Assembly (NCBI RefSeq): GCF_040939455.1
Contig: NC_134108.1
Span: 3,811,501 to 3,875,500, forward strand
From: Microcebus murinus
Lineage: Eukaryota > Chordata > Mammalia > Primates > Cheirogaleidae
DNA: 64,000 nt
Direction of reading: 5' to 3'
The notes beneath the pieces were generated by a model that saw only the letters and a program-made list of their open reading frames with translations, did not search any database and was not told the DNA's origin. Shown in pieces: positions 9,300 through 22,344 of this stretch. The translations under genes and the position numbers were made by a program. The stretch's first letter is position 1. Every line of letters starts with the position of its first letter.

Positions 9300-10882
9300 T
9301 CCTTTAGGGTTCTTTGGTTTTGCTATTGCTTAATTCCTTGTACAAGACTGTACATATCATATGTCCATTTTTTTCTTTCCTTTGGAACTTAATTTAATTT
9401 CTAATGCCTGGAAGACGGATTTATCTGCAACTTATTTTGGAATTATCAAGGCCAGCTCATGGATGTACAATCTGTGCTATCTCACAGATCTCATTCTTAG
9501 AAGGACCCATGCTGTTTTAACACTCTGCTGTTTCCATTTTGCCATCTTGAAACTCAGTTTTTGAATAAAAGACCTGATATTTCACTTTCCATTGGGCTTG
9601 GCAAATGGAATAGCCACATCAGCTTATATTGTTACTTTTTAATAATCCATCACATCCCACTGCTTTGAAATGTTGACTTCTTTGTCACATACTAAGATTC
9701 CTATATACATGTAGGTTTGTTTATGAAATATTTACTGTTTCATTAATCTACCTATATATTCACAACTAGTACTAATATTTAGAAATACTGTAGATTAATA
9801 TCTCTAATACGCTGTATATTACATTCTTTCCTGCTACTCTTATGTTCCGGAAGTTTCTTAGCAATTATTTCATGCTTATTAAGCAGTAGCACTTTATTAA
9901 TGCCACTTATTAATTTGATAGTACTTTAAAACTAGCCTGCCAAATTTCAGGAAAAAAAATGGCCAATTCAAAGAATAGTAATGCATTTAAAAATAAATTT
10001 AGGATGAATTACTATTATTTTTTAGAATATGCAGCCTTCTTGTTCAAAGATAGATATACAGTTATATTTACTCAATTTTCATTGTATGCACAATAGACTT
10101 TTGTTTATTTCTAAGTATTTGATATTTATTGCAAATCATATTTTTCCTTAAGCATAATTAAATTGTTGTATGTATAAAAAACTTATTGGTATTTGTCTAT
10201 TAATTTTATTAATTCATCTATTAATGAATTTCCTTGATTTTTCTTACAAGTGTAAGATACAGCTCTTTAGCTGTTATCATTCAGTTTTTCTATTGTATGC
10301 AAACAATGATAATTTTGCTTTCTCACTTTATTATTCACCGTATTTACTTTTGCTTGTATCATTGCACTGACTATTCTTTTAGAGCTATGATGACTCAAAT
10401 TAGTATTAGTGGATATCCGGGCATTGTTTCTTACTTTAAAGTAACGGTTTAATGTGTTAAGTGTTTCCTCATTAAGTATGAAGTTGAAGAATATATTAAG
10501 AAAATAAGTTTTTCATTAAGGATTTTTCTACATTGTGAAGGAATCATAGGTTTCCCCCAACCTCTGAATCCCATTAAGATAGTCCAATTTTTACTAAATT
10601 TTCAAATAGACTGAATTGTCCTTGTACTCCTGGGAGAAACTCAGTCTTAGTGATTTACATCTTTAATGGTCTGCAGCTTCCTTTCATGTTATCTTTATCA
10701 GGATTTTATGGAAATGTTATATTTGCTACATAAAAGGAACATAGTGGTTAAGTGTTCCCTCAAGTTTTGATAGAATTCACTTGTGAGACTGAATAGACTT
10801 GGCTGTTTCTTGACATCTTCTAAGTTTCTCACATGGTAATTGATCAATTTATATTTCCCACCCAATAGGCAGACACTTTTGT
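9300..10882 (-). mobile_element. Old L1 ORF2, antisense, left part of a nested host element
   Basis: Antisense ORF2 character is visible in the stretch around 10405-10500 ('gtggatatccgggcattgtt', 10409-10428; 'cattaagtatgaagttgaag', 10470-10489). It continues through 10700-10880. The copy is interrupted at the site TAGGCTATATTTTT by a younger L1 and resumes at about 13119. The left boundary is uncertain and similarity is patchy before 9940. Confidence 0.55.
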
Positions 10883-10898
10883 TAGGCTATATATTTTT

Positions 10899-12004
10899 AA
10901 ATTTTTAATTAATTTGGACACATAATAGTTGTGTATATTTGGGGGATACATGTGATATTTTAATATAAGCATACAATGTGTAATGCCCAAATCAGAGTAA
11001 TTGGGGAATCCATTACCTCAAGCATTTATCATTTTTTCTGTGTTAGGGATATTTCAACTCTTTTAGTTATTTTGAAATGTACAATAAGTTAACTATAGTT
11101 ATCCTATTATGCTACCAAACATTAGATCTTATTCCTTCTAACCATAATTTTGTACCCATTAATAATCCCCTCTTTAACCCCTTGTCTCCCACTCCCCTTT
11201 CCAGCCTCTGGTAACTATCCATCTGCTCTCTATCCTCATGAGTCAATTTTCTTCTTTTTTTTTTAATTCCCCAGGTGTTAGTGCAAACATATGATGTTTG
11301 TCTTTCTGTTCCTGGCTTATGTCCTCTAGTCCCATCAATGTTGTTGCAAATGACAGGATTTTGTTCCTTTTTGTGGCTGAATAATATTCCATTGTGTACA
11401 TGAAACAAAATTTCTATACCCATTCATCCACCAGTGGACACTTAGGCTGATTCTCTATCTTGGCTACTGTGAAAGGTGCTGCAATAAATATGAGAGTGCA
11501 GATATCTCTTTAATACACTCATTTCACTTCTTTTGGATATATACTGAGCAGTGGGATTGCTGGATCACATAGTAGTTCTACTTTAAGGGTTTTGAGAAAC
11601 CTCCATACTGTTCTCCATAGTGGCCGTACTAATTTACTTTTCCCAGCAACAGTGTACAAGTGTTTTCCTTTCTCCACAACCTTGCCAGCATTCATTATTG
11701 CCTGTCTTTGGATAAAAGCCATTTTAACTGGTGTGAGATGATATCTCATTGTAGTTTTAATTTGCATTTCTCTGATGATTAGTGATGTTGAGTATTGTTT
11801 TGTATACTTTTTGGCCATTTGTATGTTTTCTTTTAGAAAAATCTCTATTCAGATTTTTTGGTCAGTTTTAAGTGGATTATTTGTTTTTTTCCTATTTAAT
11901 TGTTTGAGCTCCTTATATAATATAGTTATTAATCCCTTGTCAGATGGGTAGTTTGCAAATATTTTCTCACATTCTGTGGATTGTCTTTCCACTTTGTTGA
12001 TTAG
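10899..12004 (-). mobile_element. L1 (L1MA/L1PB-like) 3' part, antisense
   Basis: This is a well-preserved antisense L1 3' end. The A-rich tail complement is at 10894-10912. The 3' UTR follows (to about 11290), then the ORF2 tail with 'gaataatattccattgtgta' (11380-11399), 'gggattgctggatcacatag' (11553-11572) and 'gtgagatgatatctcattgt' (11735-11754). It is flanked on the left by the duplication TAGGCTATATATTTTT (10883-10898). Its 5' part is inverted on the right, the twin-priming arrangement. Confidence 0.85.
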
Positions 12005-13104
12005 TTGAAAAACTATTAGAATTGATAAATAAATTTAGTAAAATTGCAGGATACAAAGTCAACATACAAAAATAAGTAGCATTTCTATATGCCAGCAGCA
12101 AACAATCTGAAAAAGAAACCAAGAAAGTAATTTCATTTATAATAGCTACAAATAAAATAGCTACAAATAAACCAAAGAAATTTAAGATCTCTATAATAAA
12201 AACTATAAAATATTTTTATTATTTATTTATTTCAGCATATCATGGGGATACAAATGTATAGGTTACATATATTGCCTTTGCTCCAGCCAAGTCAGAGCTT
12301 CAAGCTTGTACATACCCATTCTCTCCTCTGCCCTCCCACCTGCCTGACACCTGATGAAAGTTACTCATAAATGTACACATAAGTGTTGATCAGTTAATGA
12401 CATACTATAAAATATTGATGAAAGAAATTTAGGAGGATACACACAAAAAAAGGGAAAATATTCCATGTTCATGGATTGGAAGAATCAATATTGTTAAAAT
12501 ATCCATATTACCCAAAGCAGTCTACAAATTCAATGCAATTCATATCAAAATACCAATGACATTCTTCATAGAAACAGAAAAAAATTCTAAAATTTACATG
12601 ATTTATATGGACACACAAAAGACTCAGAATAGCCAAAGCAATTTTAAGCAAGAAGAACAAAGCTGGAGGCATTACATTATTTGACTTCAAATGATACTGC
12701 AAAACTGTAGGAACCAAAACAGCATTGTAGTGGCATAAAAACAGAAACATAGAACAATGAAAGAGAAGAGAGGGCCAGGAAATAAATCCATGCATTTACA
12801 GTATACTAATTTTCTACAAAGATACCAAAACATACATTGGGGACAGGACAATCTATTCAATAAATGGAGCTGGGAATACTGGATATCCTTATGAAGAAGA
12901 ATGAAATTAGACCTCTATCTCTCTCCATATACAAAAATAAAATTAAAATAGGGTAAAGACTTAAATCTAAAACCAGAAACTATAACATTATTAGAAGAAC
13001 ACACTAGAGAAGCACTCCTGGACACTGGTCTGGACAGAGATGTCTTGAGATGTCCAAAGCACAGGCAACCAAAACAAAAATTCATAGATGAGATTGCACC
13101 AGGC
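12005..13104 (+). mobile_element. Inverted 5' segment of the same twin-primed L1 (ORF2)
   Basis: Plus-strand L1 ORF2: 'attgcaggatacaaagtcaa' (12043-12062), 'ttccatgttcatggattgga' (12461-12480), 'caataaatggagctgggaat' (12859-12878) and 'caggcaaccaaaacaaaaat' (13062-13081). Where it stops, the oppositely oriented 3' segment to the left takes up almost the same L1 coordinate, after a gap I estimate at about 30-60 bases. The right target duplication TAGGCTATATTTTT is at 13105-13118. A lemur L1 fragment interrupts it at 12215-12403. Confidence 0.85.
12215..12403 (-). mobile_element. Lemur-type L1 3' end fragment, third nesting level
   Basis: A 189-bp 5'-truncated lemur L1 3' UTR on the minus strand. 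The A-rich tail complement is at 12215-12232. It is followed by 'cagcatatcatggggataca' (12233-12252), 'gtcagagcttcaagcttgta' (12291-12310) and 'cacctgcctgacacctgatg' (12337-12356). Perfect 13-bp duplications (ACTATAAAATATT) lie at 12202-12214 and 12404-12416. It is inserted in the inverted arm of an L1 that itself lies in an older L1. Confidence 0.9.
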
Positions 13105-13118
13105 TAGGCTATATTTTT

Positions 13119-13660
13119 CCAAAAAGTTTTCCATTTCACCAAGAGTTTCAAATATATTTGAAGAAAAGTGATCAACATATTTAATATCCATATTTGAATT
13201 TCTTCTGGTCCTGTGGTTATTTGCCTATTCTCAGTTTTTATGAAATTATACTCCCCTTTCATATTTCATCAAGATAGCTAATGCCATCTGTATTACTTGT
13301 CTATAAAGAAGCAGAAATTGTACTCTTTTAGTTGTTACATTCAGTTTTTAATTAATTTGTCTCTTTTACCATTATTTGTTATTTCAAATTAAATAGATTT
13401 TAATCAACAGATTTTCATGATTTACACACACTTGTATTGAATGCTTAGTTTTTGTCATTGCATTTTATGTAATCCCTTCTATTATAATAACTTTCTTTGT
13501 ATTTTTATATTTTTTGTGAACTATGCTTTTTCTGTCATGTTTCTCCTATGAAAGATTAAAATATCAATGGTTGGATTTTTTGTTTTATATTAATCTTCAT
13601 ATATGTTATAAAATGATCTTTACTTATATTTTTTAATAATATGTATTACTTTCCTACTTT
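13119..13660 (-). mobile_element. Old L1 ORF2, antisense, right part of the nested host element
   Basis: Continuation of the element seen at 9300-10882, resuming just after the right target duplication. Antisense ORF2-like text runs around 'cttctggtcctgtggttatt' (13201-13220) and 'ttaattaatttgtctctttt' (13348-13367). Similarity fades after about 13550. Confidence 0.5.
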
Positions 13661-14789
13661 GAAAACTGACTTTGAAAATAGTCATCCAACTATTTTCCTC
13701 ATTTCCACTACTTGACTTGGTTGGTTATATTATCATTCAAAGGTTCTTTTCAAGGCATTACTCATCTTTTAACAAGCATTGTGTTTCCCTAGCTGAATGC
13801 CCATTAAAGCATAGTGTGTGGGCGGGGGAAGAGAGGCAGAGTGGAGCATGCTTTGGTTAGGACTTCAGCTGTCTGTCTGGATTTTGATCAATTTTCTCTG
13901 AACATTTTCCCATTATTTGTCTGCCTAGGGCTATGCCTCCATTCAGGCCACAGGGAGTTCCCTTACTCACCCTGAAGCTCTGTGTGTTGCTTTTAGGAGT
14001 GATTAAATAGTAACTTTGCTTCAGGGCAATGAGGACCAGTGGCTGTCTGATATGGTTCTTGCTATTTCTCCTTTAGCATTGTACTGACAGCAAAAATGAC
14101 GCATCTCCACAACACTTCCTCATACAAGGAACCAGCATTCTCCTACCTACCCAGACTTTTCCATCTCAAGTAATGCATTGCTTGATGGATCCTATAGACT
14201 CTACATCCTTTTTTAGAAAAACACTCACACTCATGACACCTGTAGAAAAATAAATCTGATACTTGCTTCCTCTCTTACATATCAGGATTTAAGGTATAGC
14301 TCTATTCTAATTTAATTGAAGAAGTTCTTTTTATTCTTCTCATTGTCTCTTGGATTTAAAGGAAGAGAATAGGAGAAAGTATTATCTTTAATTGAAAATC
14401 TGCAATATGAATGGGACTTGTTATCAACATGAATTATGGCAAACATCATAGTGAAAATTATTGATATTCATTATTTTTATTTGAAAAAATTCCATAACCA
14501 CATTTTGTTGCTTGACTTAAGACAGAGTGAATTCAAGACAGTGGGTGTGCTGGGTATTTGGCAAACACTTAGAAATACTCACGTAATTTTACTTTCTTTA
14601 TTTACTCTTCATCTCCATGTGTAACAGACAGGTGGTAACTGTGTATAGTGAATAAATTTTAAATGTATGCAATGACTGACTATATAAGTATACATCCATG
14701 TGACCACAACTCAGGTGAAGATGCATCCAGCATCACATGAAATTTTCTTTTGTCATTCTCAATTAACATCACCACTCTCACCTTGTGTC
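13661..14789. other. Unclassified stretch
   Basis: Moderate GC near 13800-14050, including 'gtgtgtgggcgggggaagag' (13814-13833). I recognise no repeat family, exon or motif cluster. It could be an eroded old-L1 5' region or unique sequence. Confidence 0.35.
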
Positions 14790-16160
14790 CTGTGTGCAGC
14801 CTGGGTAATACAGTGGGAAAGATATTTCAATAAATGATGTGGGACAAACAGGCATCAGTGAGAAGCAGGTCCCCTTTTTCACAGCATACACAAAAATCAA
14901 TTTCAAGTAAGTTAAAGAAATACCTGTGGTGGCCGATAATATGACTGTCAGAATACAATAGAACATGATTATCTTCCCGAATTCTTGTAAGAAAGTATTT
15001 CTTAAACAAGACAAAAAAAATGTACTAACATACAAAGAAAACACTGACACATGGTACACTTGACTATATTCATAGTAAGGACTTCTGTTCACTCAATATA
15101 CATTTTAGGGAGTGAAAAGTACAGAGTTGAGTAGGATATTTTCAGCACATGTTATTGATAAGAATTAATACCCATAATATAAAAATAAGTCCTACATATT
15201 AGAAATGGGCAAAGAAAAATGGGAAAAATAATTAGTCTCTTTGCTCAATAAAAATCCAAAATCCAGTAAAATATAAAAATTTACACCACAGTCCAATGCT
15301 GCCTCTGTCTAAAAATAATGCATAGTAGTATTAAAGCAATACTTTAAAAAAAAGAGATTTTTTTAAATGGAGCCATACCTGTTAGACTAAATAAAGAATG
15401 TTTGTATATATGACCCATAATTTTACTATCTCCATTATGAAACTAGTGCATATACAGATAAAAGGACAACTATAATGTAAAAGCAAAATAGGCAAATGAT
15501 ATGAAAATCCATTAACAAAACACATAAAATATGAGAAAGATATACCTCATTGTTATAAAAAATACAAATAGAAATTAGATGGTTTATTTATTATCAAGTC
15601 AGGGAAAATAAAATAAAACAAGAATATTCAAAATATTATGATATAAATATAAAAACAAGTCATTATCAAATAACAAAAATACATTATTTTTAAAAGGAAA
15701 GATAATAGTTCCATAAAAAAGAATACCTAGATCAAGAGACCATTCTCGTAAACTGCTAATAAGTTCATACACTAATTTATATATCACTCTGAAAGACAAT
15801 TTGACATATTTTTTTAAATTATTAAATGAAAAAATTGGTAGAGAAAAGGTGAGATAAGTAATCGATAAATATGGCAATAATCCCAACTCTTGCAATTTAA
15901 ACCAGTAGACAAATCATAATTATGACATAGATGGTCACATATTTTTAAAGACATTTGTTTTAAATAGCGAAAAATAAAAACAAACATCTTGAATGGACAA
16001 CAGGAATTTTGTTGGACCCAGGTGATAAAATTTTATGCATTTATTAATAATAATATTATAGAAACTTATGTTTAAATGAAAATGTTAATATATTTTAGTA
16101 TATATTCATTTATTTTGAAAAAACATGTGTATACATGTCCACATGTACATGTTTAAAAAT
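14790..16160 (+). mobile_element. Old L1 (L1M/L1ME-type) ORF2 3' portion
   Basis: Strongly eroded plus-strand ORF2 tail. The order of landmarks is preserved: 'gacttctgttcactcaatat' (15080-15099), 'aagaattaatacccataata' (15160-15179), 'agaaatgggcaaagaaaaat' (15201-15220), 'cactctgaaagacaatttga' (15785-15804) and 'cttgaatggacaacaggaat' (15989-16008). Boundaries are approximate. Minus-strand frames of about 100 codons here are by-products. Confidence 0.55.
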
Positions 16161-16749
16161 GCAAAGCTAAGCATTCACAAAAATACAAAGCTAAGCTATG
16201 TGTAGATGTCTCTATATGATTAATATTGTGAATTTTATTCTCCCCTTTGGGTTTGATTGTATTTTGAGGTTGACTATTTCTAGTAAGGAAAATGCACTGT
16301 TAGATATCATAGGGATAAAAAACCAGACACAGTAAAGAAAACTAGCCAAAGTCTAGGAGAGAACCACAAATAACTGTATAAAATAATTTTCATCCCAACT
16401 TATGAAAAAAGTATACTGAAAACAAATACCATATTTGACTGGGATGATATGCAACAATTTTGTGAAAATAATACTCTTTGAAAATAATAATATCACTTGT
16501 GTGGCCAATATTGGAAAATCGGCAATACACAACAATTGGAAGCATCAATTTTATGGATTACAATTTGAATATAAATCAAAAGCCATCACAGAAGGAAATC
16601 ATTTAATGTGGCATTTAATGCGGCAATCCCAATTTGACTTCTGGATATCTAACTTAAACAACTAGCCAAAAAACAACCAGCAATGCTTGATTTATATAAT
16701 AGTAAAAGTTCTAACATAGAGGGAATATTTGAACCTGATACATTTATAT
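16161..16749. other. AT-rich stretch, nothing recognised
   Basis: No repeat, exon or RNA gene that I can support. A 76-codon plus-strand frame (16435-16665) has no recognisable features. Confidence 0.4.
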
Positions 16750-16835
16750 CAAGATTGGCAAACCTTTCCTGTGAAGGGCCAAAGAATAAGTAGTTCAGGC
16801 TTTGCATGCCATATGGTTTTAATTTATTGTTTTTA
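16750..16835 (+). repeat. hAT-Charlie-type DNA transposon fragment
   Basis: 'gattggcaaacctttcctgt' (16753-16772), 'gaagggccaaagaataagta' (16773-16792) and 'caggctttgcatgccatatg' (16797-16816) match the left end of an ancient placental Charlie-group element in order. Only about 85 bp are recognisable. Confidence 0.6.
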
Positions 16836-17884
16836 GCTTCTTCTACTTTAGGAATTATATATCAATAAAAGGTTAAAAAGCAATAAAATAAGAAAGTTCT
16901 ATCACGAGGAAGCAGAGTATGTTTTGTGTCTCTTGCTATTTGAATGATTTCCTTTACAAAAAATAAAAAATTTCATGAGGTTAGTGAACCTGCTATTATA
17001 AATTATATAAAATTTAATTACTTCAGGGAACCAAAGTAACATTCTCAATATATAAACAACAGTATAAATTTCCCATTAATCACTTTTTTTGTTGTAAATG
17101 GTGTATGGGAAAGCAGTGGCACTATGCTACAGTCGACCAGTAATGTTAGTGCACATCCAAGAATCTCGGTGTTAATCTACAAAAAGGTTTGAGAAAAGGG
17201 AACATTTCTCTACTGGAACTCTTTATTAATTCTGACCAGTTTATTTCTGTCAGGGTTTAAGTTGGCAACCCTAATGCCTTTTGGGGTTAATGCAGTAATT
17301 GATTCTGTAGATGGCATTCTTCAAGTTCATATTGAACCAATACTTAAAGTGGCAGTTAGGATGAACTACGATATTAAAACTGACATGCCTATAAAACTGG
17401 ATGCTTTTATACAAATGTGTGCTCGTTGCATATTTACATCAATGTATTAGTAATCGTTAATGCATGATGTTGCTAGATTATTATTTTCTGAAAAGTTAAC
17501 CTTTATACCAAAGTCTTATTAGATTTTTATTATTCTCCCTGGTCCTGAGGCAAAGTGTTTAGTTTTCAACAATTTAAGGTAACTAGATAGTGTCTATAAA
17601 TATAACCCATTGAACAACTATTGACAGAATCAGATTTTCTTTAGCATTTTTCTTCAGTGTGTTATGGTGTAATCTAAGGATAATTTAAACATTTGGACAG
17701 ATTTTAATGGTATTAGACTTAATGTAATACTATTCTTAGTTTTCCAGTGATATAGCATCCAACTTTAGAAAGATAGTTCATGCTTTAATATTTTGTTGTC
17801 AATTGATGCGCAGAAGATATGTGATTAAAGAATTTAGTGATGATGAAGTTGAAAGAACACTAGATATAAAATCAGCAAACATGA
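16836..17884. other. Unclassified AT-rich stretch
   Basis: No repeat family assigned. The part at 17220-17460 is repeat-poor and holds a short frame (17262-17450, 62 codons) with no usable similarity. It could be unique intergenic DNA. Confidence 0.35.
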
Positions 17885-17985
17885 ATTCTAGTATAAACTG
17901 GCACAGCTGATTATCAACAGACCCAGGATTTAAACAACTCACATTCTGTCTCCAAAGCCTGTGTGCTTATCAACTGGAAAATATC
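17885..17985 (-). repeat. MIR SINE fragment
   Basis: Read on the minus strand this gives the tRNA-related part of MIR. On the plus strand 'acagacccaggatttaaaca' (17918-17937) and 'tctccaaagcctgtgtgctt' (17949-17968) correspond to its complement. Diverged and truncated. Confidence 0.6.
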
Positions 17986-18084
17986 ACCTCTCACTTTAGA
18001 AAATATTCTCAATTTATATTCATTGCATCCTTCCACATCCAATGGTCAATTTTGTACCAATTCTTAATGATTCACTCTTTCTTG

Positions 18085-19143
18085 AAATACTTTGTTCATA
18101 TGGCTTCTAGGACACCACAGTCCTAGTTTTTCTTCTCTTCTCTCCACCCCTTCTCAATCTCCTTTACTGGGTCATCCTTACCCTGGTCTCGTCATGTTCA
18201 AGTTGCTAGTCCTATTCCACTCTGTGTATGCATTTACTCTCTGGGTGGCTGCCAAGTTTACATTTCTGGCTCGACCTCTACTGTATTCCAAATTCTTCGA
18301 CCCACTGCTCTCCTTTTTGATGTCATAGAGGCATGTCCAAATTAGCATGCTCACAAGAAAATTCTTCATTGCATCCTCTTCTATCTTTACCCCATCTTTC
18401 CATTTTATAAACATCATTAAAATGTATCTAATTGCTAAGGTCCAAAACCTAGAATTCATACCACATATGCTATCAATCATCAAGTGTTATCAGCTCTTCC
18501 TTGAAAATGTATCCTGAATCTCATCACATCTCACATCCTAGTTAACATGACTAAATGGCAAGTCACCAAAAGCTCATGTATTCTCTCTTTTCTCCATTTG
18601 ATTTTCTCAAAGTCTCTTCTCCATGCAGGACCCAGAGTGATACTTTCGAAAATTAATCCAGATTATGTTTCTTCCCTGCTGAAAACACTTCAAATACTAC
18701 TATCACACATGAAATAAAAGCCAAACACCTCCAAGTGCTGGCTCTTGTCCACCTCTGTGACCGCATGCCTCCACCCCACCACCTTTCCTCAGAGTGTGTT
18801 TACCCAATCTGCTGCACCTGCTTGCCTTGGGAATGGTCACACCTGTCCCTGCCTTAGGACTTCACTGACCATTTCTCTTGTCTGGAAGGCTCTTTCTAAG
18901 ATATGTTCATGGTTTATGTTTCATTCTGTTAACATTCTGACCCAGTATGATTCATCAGCTTGGTGATTTTTGATCATTTAGTGAAGACCTTCCTATGTAT
19001 ACACTTGATACTTCCCATCACACTGCCCTGTTTTATATTTTCTTAGCATTTATCACTATATAAACTTAGTATTTTCTTTGTTTGCTTATTTTTTTTGCTG
19101 TTTCAGATCTATGAGGATAAGAATATCATTTTCTTGACCACTG
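18085..19143 (+). mobile_element. L2 LINE, ORF end and 3' UTR
   Basis: A long, ordered L2 match about 1 kb in length: 'ttctcaatctcctttactgg' (18151-18170), 'gtatgcatttactctctggg' (18226-18245), the 'gaggcatgtccaaattagca' block (18329-18348), 'gacccagagtgatactttcg' (18629-18648), 'cagagtgtgtttacccaatc' (18791-18810) and 'atttatcactatataaactt' (19049-19068). It derives from a CR1-like reverse transcriptase extinct in placentals. Frames are broken throughout. Confidence 0.75.
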
Positions 19144-22100
19144 TTGAGAACTCTGCTGTCACCAGCCCTGACGAGGAGTAGACTCTCTGGTTTATCTTGT
19201 CAACCCTCTTACCACTGAAACCAGATGCCGCCATTTTCACCCCGGCCTGGGCTGCCTTCTGCCAGAGTTTCCACTGCCCCGTCTGCCCTGCAAGAATGGT
19301 TCTCAACACTCGCACTGCTGCTTTGATTCACAAGCTCCAGCGTCAAAGGCTCGTGTCCTGTGTGTGCACGCTAGTTGTAAAGAAGGCTCAGAAAGCAAGT
19401 TTCTGCAAGTTCCACATTCCAGAGAGGACAGTCTCTGCCTACCAACAAGACTTGTATAATGAAGAATCCCAGCAACTTCAGAAGATGGCTCACACGCTTT
19501 CCTGCTCAAACCTGGAAACATCCATCAATACCCCAAAGGAGAGAATCCTGAACTTTCACCACAATTAACTCACAGACTGAAGAAGAGAAAGAAAGGGTAT
19601 AGAGTGTGATGTCACTGAAAACTGGGAGACGAGAGATTTTAACAATTGTAAGGAGAAATTAATTTCAAGTGCTAACAACAGGATGAGTAGTAAAAGCCAA
19701 TATAACAAGATGGTCAATCTGGAGAGAAGCTAGTGGTAGCTAATGCTTTAATAAGTTTCCAAAGGAATTATGAAGGGCTTATTTTAAATACACTGGAAGA
19801 TTAGCCCATGACTCGAAGAAACTGCCTCTTCCACTGGAACTAGAAGAAAGGGAATAAAGATAGATCCTTATAGCATCCAGGCAAAGACAGGATTTTTTAA
19901 GTGATATAGGAGAAAAAAAAAAATCAGTGCAATTTTTTCACTTCCTCCACCTCCAGCCTCTATTTTGTCTAAGTAGGAGACATCACCTTCTGAGAGTTTT
20001 AGGAGAGAGAAGTGGGCTTCCAGGAACTACAAAAGAGAGCAATTCAGTTCCATGAATCATCAGAAGATAAGGAATGTGAGTTTATAGTGGTTCTGTTCTG
20101 TGATTTTTCACTGTTCAGCAATCCTGTTATAAGAGTAAAAAAAAAAAACGTGGATTTTTAATATATTCAGGCCTAGAATTTTGATAGACACATAGAACAC
20201 ATGGTAAGGGGCCCTTGGAGATAATAATTCTGATAAGAATGATTCTAGTGCATGATCTTGGTATCTAGATTGATTAGAAGTGGTGGTGAAGCCAGAGTGG
20301 AACTCAAACATTCTACAGAGGAAGGGACAGGAAAGTTGTATGACAGTGAAGGATAGTCGTTGTACCAGAAATGGAACAAGATGACTGTCGGCACAGGAAG
20401 TTGTGGCCTGAGTAAGATGTCGAAACTTAAATGGATTTGAAGACTTCACAGAAGCTGTAATTTGTATAAAGAGATGGTAATACATATATATATATATATG
20501 TAAATATATATATATATATAGTCATATGTTTAAGTGGCTGACGGTGAATGAGAATTTAGAAGTTTTTGGTTTGTTTGATTTCTGTTTATTTATTTAAGTG
20601 TGGAGCAGTGTCCAATGGGCAAAGTTCGAAGGGTTTAGAGGAAGTTAATGAGAAGGTGGAATATGGAGGAAAAGCCAAGATAAATACAGAAATGGAAAAA
20701 ATGGAATGTAGAAGATGATAGTTGGCAAGGGAGTGTGTTTAACTGGAACCCCAAGTGACAAGAGTGAGGTGAACGGTAAGATTAGCTAGCTTCTGGTTTA
20801 CAGACAGAGATGCGGTTGAAGTAACTTTATTGTTAGTATTAACTACGTTTCCTGTAGCTTTTGGGATTTTAAGGTTATTTCTCACTTTCCAAAAAGAACT
20901 GTCAACCAGCTTCAAAGACAACAGAAGTGAGGTTTCCAACTTGCATTACTTTGTTTTAGAAACAAAGTCCACGAGATTGGGTGAGATTACTCAGACATCT
21001 CTGAAGGAGCCAGCCGTGACCTGAATTGGCCACGCTAGCTTGGTGTAGGAAGTAAAGTAGTGTTGTAAGGATTTTGCTTTGAGAGGTGGGTGTGAGGCAT
21101 GAAACACTGTTTCTTTCCTTCCTGCTGGAACCCGGCATGCTGTCCAGATATAGCACTGAATTCTATAATTATGTTAATACTTACGTTGTTTGCCATTGCC
21201 ACTTGAGAACTCGAGAGAGATTTTGAAGAACATTTACTAAATAGGCTCAGAGGACTTGAACTCTGAAATAAAAGTTCTATAGCTTTTCCAATTTCCTTAC
21301 ATAACAAATATTGATATTCATGATTTTCCTATTTATTCAACAAACAACACACCCAACAAAATGTATTAAGTGTTGCTTAGGTTATATTTGTTTAAAATTA
21401 TAAATGTTGTTGACATACTGAAATATGTTTATTGGAATATAACAAACATTGTTTTCTCTAGGATTTGTTATTTATAATCTGATTTTTTTCCCTATAAATT
21501 TTAAAGTTATATACTTAACGTTGCTTAAAAATGTTAAAGACGATATAGTTGAATGTATAATCATTCACTAGTCCGCTACAGATACTGCTGTGAGATAATC
21601 TTTCAGTAACATTTGTGCCCAGGAAATGAAAGAGGCATGTGAATTAGCAAATGAGAGAGATACTATGGTGTCACCCAAGGGGACCATTTTCCTTTCAACA
21701 TGCAAATTATCTAAACATTCAGAGTTTGAAAAATGAAATTGCATTGGATTCCTATTACGGAGATAAGTGTAAATGTTTTGGAGAAGATTATCGAGAAAGA
21801 TCATAAGGACCTGTGGTTGTGGTTGTGGCTGTGTGTGAGTATCTGTACTGCCCAGGTAATACAAGCTAAAGGACTGCCTGCCACACCATTTCTTTGGATA
21901 AATTAGTGGCTGATATTCCTCAAAGAGAAAATGACTAGGCTAAATGACTAGACTAGACTGATAATTTGCCAGAATTATAAATTCATCACTAATCCTATAG
22001 AATATGTTTGTGTAAAAATATATTTTCTATAAAGAAAGACCCAGTTACTGTTTCTCTAGGTCCCCCCAACCAGACTGTGAGCACTCTGATGGCAAGGCCT

Positions 22101-22344
22101 GGGGTTTTATTTACATTTATTCTCTCACAAGAATTAAGTTAGCGAGGAATGGGTGGGTATTCTGGCCGCTTCTTTGTCCAAACTGAGTCAAATTCAGGTA
22201 TGACTGGGAAGACGGAACTAACAAAGTTTGCATTCAGGATTCCAAGTGTTGAACTTGGAAAAGTCGCCTGCATGTGCAATCACCTACTCCTCTCTCCCAA
22301 ATTATATCAGATTCATTTCAGACCAAGTAGCAACACCTTGACAT
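19144..22344. other. Mostly unclassified stretch; simple repeat at 20481-20520
   Basis: No gene or repeat family is recognised across 3.2 kb. A 123-codon plus-strand frame (19197-19568) lies in a slightly GC-richer part that contains no recognised repeat; it has no known domain and I do not call it a gene. A 12-base A run lies at 20138-20149. The rest looks like unique intergenic DNA. Confidence 0.4.
20481..20520. repeat. (TA)n microsatellite, imperfect
   Basis: Two TA blocks separated by a GTAAA break. Likely length-variable. Confidence 0.9.

Noticed and set aside
10899..13104. L1 ORF2-derived frames, considered as a possibly active L1
   Set aside because: The copy is inverted, interrupted by another L1 and full of stops. 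The longest frames are about 100 codons and several are on the wrong strand.
17262..17450. 62-codon frame with protein-like composition
   Set aside because: It has no recognised similarity, is short, and shows no splice context or Kozak start.
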